Assembly: GCF_004000435.1 (NCBI RefSeq)
Contig: NZ_RBVZ01000001.1
Location: 1 to 64,000 of the forward strand
DNA from: Alexandriicola marinus
Lineage (GTDB): Bacteria > Pseudomonadota > Alphaproteobacteria > Rhodobacterales > Rhodobacteraceae
DNA length: 64,000 nucleotides
Reading direction: 5' to 3'
In this document: in pieces, positions 62,662 through 64,000 of the stretch
Layout: each line of letters opens with the position of its first letter
Position numbering within the stretch: position 1 is the first letter of the stretch
The notes under the pieces: model-generated
Databases searched by the model: none
What the model saw: only the letters and a program-made list of their open reading frames with translations
Told to the model about the DNA's origin: nothing
Translations under genes and position numbers: made by a program

Positions 62662-63054
62662 TTACCCCGCACCTTCCATGATCTCCAGATGGCTCAAACG
62701 GCCGCCGCTGCCGATGACGTGGACGCGAATGTAGACGGGTTCACCCCTGCGCAAATGGTCGAGAACCCAACCGCCGCTGGAGCGGAACCGGCATTTACCA
62801 TCCATCCAGGCGCGGTTGCCGGGGTTCCCGAAGAGCGAGTCGCTTTCGTCACCGGGTTGGCGAATGCCGAAACGATGGTAGTTCGCCCGTTCCTGCCGCA
62901 CGATTGCGCACGGATCACTCAGCCGCGCGCCAGAGGAATTGAAGTAGTCCGCCGGACCGATCCACGTCTGGTAGAATTCGACAATGTTCTGGGCTGAAGC
63001 AGGGCTCGCGGCGACGAGCGACATGGCGAGCAGAATGGCCTTCAGACGTCTCAT
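62662..63054 (-). CDS. Exported protein of unknown function
   Basis: 130 aa from the ATG at 63054 (AGGGAG seven bases upstream). Signal peptide MRRLKAILLAMSLVAASPASA, then a small domain with IVEFYQTWIGPADYFNSSG, Cys in SDPCAIV and in MDGKCRF (a possible disulfide) and a strand-rich end LRRGEPVYIRVHVIGSGG. I recognise it only as a conserved hypothetical type of roseobacter-like genomes. Convergent with the metal operon, whose last stop is 64 bases away. Confidence 0.75.
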   Translation of the reverse strand: MRRLKAILLAMSLVAASPASAQNIVEFYQTWIGPADYFNSSGARLSDPCAIVRQERANYHRFGIRQPGDESDSLFGNPGNRAWMDGKCRFRSSGGWVLDHLRRGEPVYIRVHVIGSGGRLSHLEIMEGAG

Positions 63055-63370
63055 GACATTCTCCCTAAACAGCATTTCAAAAATGATTTTCTAATAGCCC
63101 AGTTTGCCGTTTGGAGAGCCTTCTGACAATGATCTTGAACCCAGCTAGCGTGGCCCTTATGCGCCCGTGCGCCATGCCCGATAGCTGCGGCTGGCGCCGT
63201 CCCGTCTGCGCTTCCCCGTGGTCCGGGATGAGCAGGCTTAGCCGATCGTGTCGCCCGGCGGTTCGTTGATCAGCCTGTTGCCGCGCGGGGAACTGTCGAA
63301 ACCGCGCCCCCAATCGCGCTGCAAAGGCCAACTCTGTAAACGAACATCGGACGCCGGAGACGTGGCGGTT
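63055..63370. other. Gene-free stretch (316 bases)
   Basis: Upstream of the small exported protein and downstream of the hydrolase, both on the minus strand. An AT-rich part (63060-63100) just before the exported protein probably holds its promoter. A minus-strand open frame at 63077-63331 has no recognisable protein features and was not called. No RNA gene or repeat was identified. Confidence 0.6.
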
Positions 63371-64000
63371 TCATGAGGTCGGCTTCTCGAGCCAGCGTGA
63401 CAGCGCGGCGTTGGTGGCGGCGGATTGTTCGAGTGTGGGCAGGTGGCCGGCGTGTTCCATGATTTCGAGCGTCGCGTTCGGAAGGAGATCACGCATCAGT
63501 TCGTGGCGCGACAGAGGGCAGAGCGTATCATTGCGTCCGCACAGCACCAGGGCGGGTCCTGAAAACGCGCGCAATGTATCGCATTGATCGGGGCGATCCC
63601 GCAAAGCGCGTGACTGACGGATGAACACATCCGGCCCAAGCGTCAGCGCCATATCCATGCAAAGGTCAAGGATCCCCGCTCGGTTCGGACCCGCAACAAG
63701 GTATCTCGGCTTCATTTCTGCGCGCATGACCTGTTCAAGCTGCCCGGCGCGTGCGCTTGCCATTTGTCGTGCGCGGTGCGCCTTGACGCCTTCGTCTTCG
63801 GCGAGCGGATTCGTGTCGAGAAGTGCCAGATGCGTAACCCGATCCGTGGATTGGCGCACCACCTCCATCGCCACGATACCCCCCATCGACAACCCGGCCA
63901 GAGCAAACCGCGGTGGCGCCGCCGCGAGCACGGCGGCGGCTAGGTCCGCGACGGTGTCAGCCGACGTAATGGGCAGGACCGATCCACCCAAGTCACGGAC
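63371..64000 (-). CDS. Alpha/beta hydrolase, 5' truncated by window
   Basis: The frame stays open to the last base, so the N-terminus (probably 40-60 residues, with the oxyanion HG motif) is outside. Visible: nucleophile elbow GLSMGG, the catalytic acid in LCGRNDTLCP and the catalytic His in EHAGHLPTLEQ. A cap of helices sits between. Typical of esterases or C-C hydrolases such as 3-oxoadipate enol-lactonase; no substrate can be assigned. Confidence 0.9.
   Translation of the reverse strand, partial: VRDLGGSVLPITSADTVADLAAAVLAAAPPRFALAGLSMGGIVAMEVVRQSTDRVTHLALLDTNPLAEDEGVKAHRARQMASARAGQLEQVMRAEMKPRYLVAGPNRAGILDLCMDMALTLGPDVFIRQSRALRDRPDQCDTLRAFSGPALVLCGRNDTLCPLSRHELMRDLLPNATLEIMEHAGHLPTLEQSAATNAALSRWLEKPTS

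Noticed and set aside
63077-63331. 84-codon minus-strand frame in the gap near the right edge, considered as an IS remnant
   Set aside because: No transposase motif, inverted repeats or target duplications could be recognised.

Overview
This is a high-GC window with densely packed, short-gapped operons. TRAP and ABC uptake systems, FCD-type GntR regulators, a Zur/Zrg zinc cassette and DUF3299 together suggest an alphaproteobacterium of the Rhodobacterales/Roseobacter type. That placement is inference: no rRNA, tRNA or phylogenetic marker gene was seen. No CRISPR array, insertion sequence or prophage was recognised. About 61 protein genes are supported; those at both window edges are truncated.

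Layout. 1-1803: 3' part of a homodimeric pyruvate-dehydrogenase-E1-like gene. 1971-7717: GntR regulator, divergent MocA-type dehydrogenase, then a TRAP transporter (dctPQM) translationally coupled to a quinate/shikimate-dehydrogenase-like enzyme. 7766-12314 (minus): HpcH/HpaI aldolase, class II HDAC-like deacetylase and a Pat-type ATP-grasp/GNAT acetyltransferase. 12455-15941: Zur, ZrgA-like His-rich protein, ABC ATPase, FtsX-like permease and DUF3299, a Zrg-type zinc module. 16605-23956: an eight-gene operon with a THI5/NMT1-type ABC importer, a cytosine-deaminase-like amidohydrolase, an FAD oxidoreductase, two tandem flavodoxin-fold reductases and a creatininase-family amidohydrolase. 24177-31169: a peptide-type ABC importer split into three transcription units around its GntR regulator. 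31185-44175 (minus): a ten-gene run comprising a heterodimeric ABC exporter, two amidohydrolases, an unknown TIM-barrel-like protein, an aminotransferase, a metal-ligand-deficient M24 protein, an Ldh-family dehydrogenase and two DUF4438 paralogues. 44383-57897 (plus): a divergent thirteen-gene run with M32, M20 and M14 peptidases, an aminotransferase, a VOC protein, an AstE/AspA-type deacylase, PuuE-like and AllA-like proteins, a DapA-like lyase, an epimerase, two MocA dehydrogenases and an SDR. 58162-62598: a second ABC module paralogous to the Zrg one, but carrying a ZnuA-like binding protein, DUF4198 and a small exported protein. 62662-64000: an exported hypothetical protein and an alpha/beta hydrolase that runs off the end.

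How it fits together. An 11-base motif (GATTGTCGACA) occurs in three intergenic regions: upstream of the peptide-ABC gntR, between the two halves of the ABC cassette, and between the two large divergent catabolic operons. In each case it lies 43-45 bases from a CTTGACA -35-like box. The simplest reading is that one GntR repressor controls import and breakdown of one unknown peptide-, amide- or ureide-like compound across about 34 kb. Next to it sits a non-canonical metal ABC system (58162-62598) whose ZnuA-like protein has lost two canonical zinc ligands and whose two small exported proteins are predicted to begin with histidine after signal cleavage. These two systems are the most interesting parts of the window.
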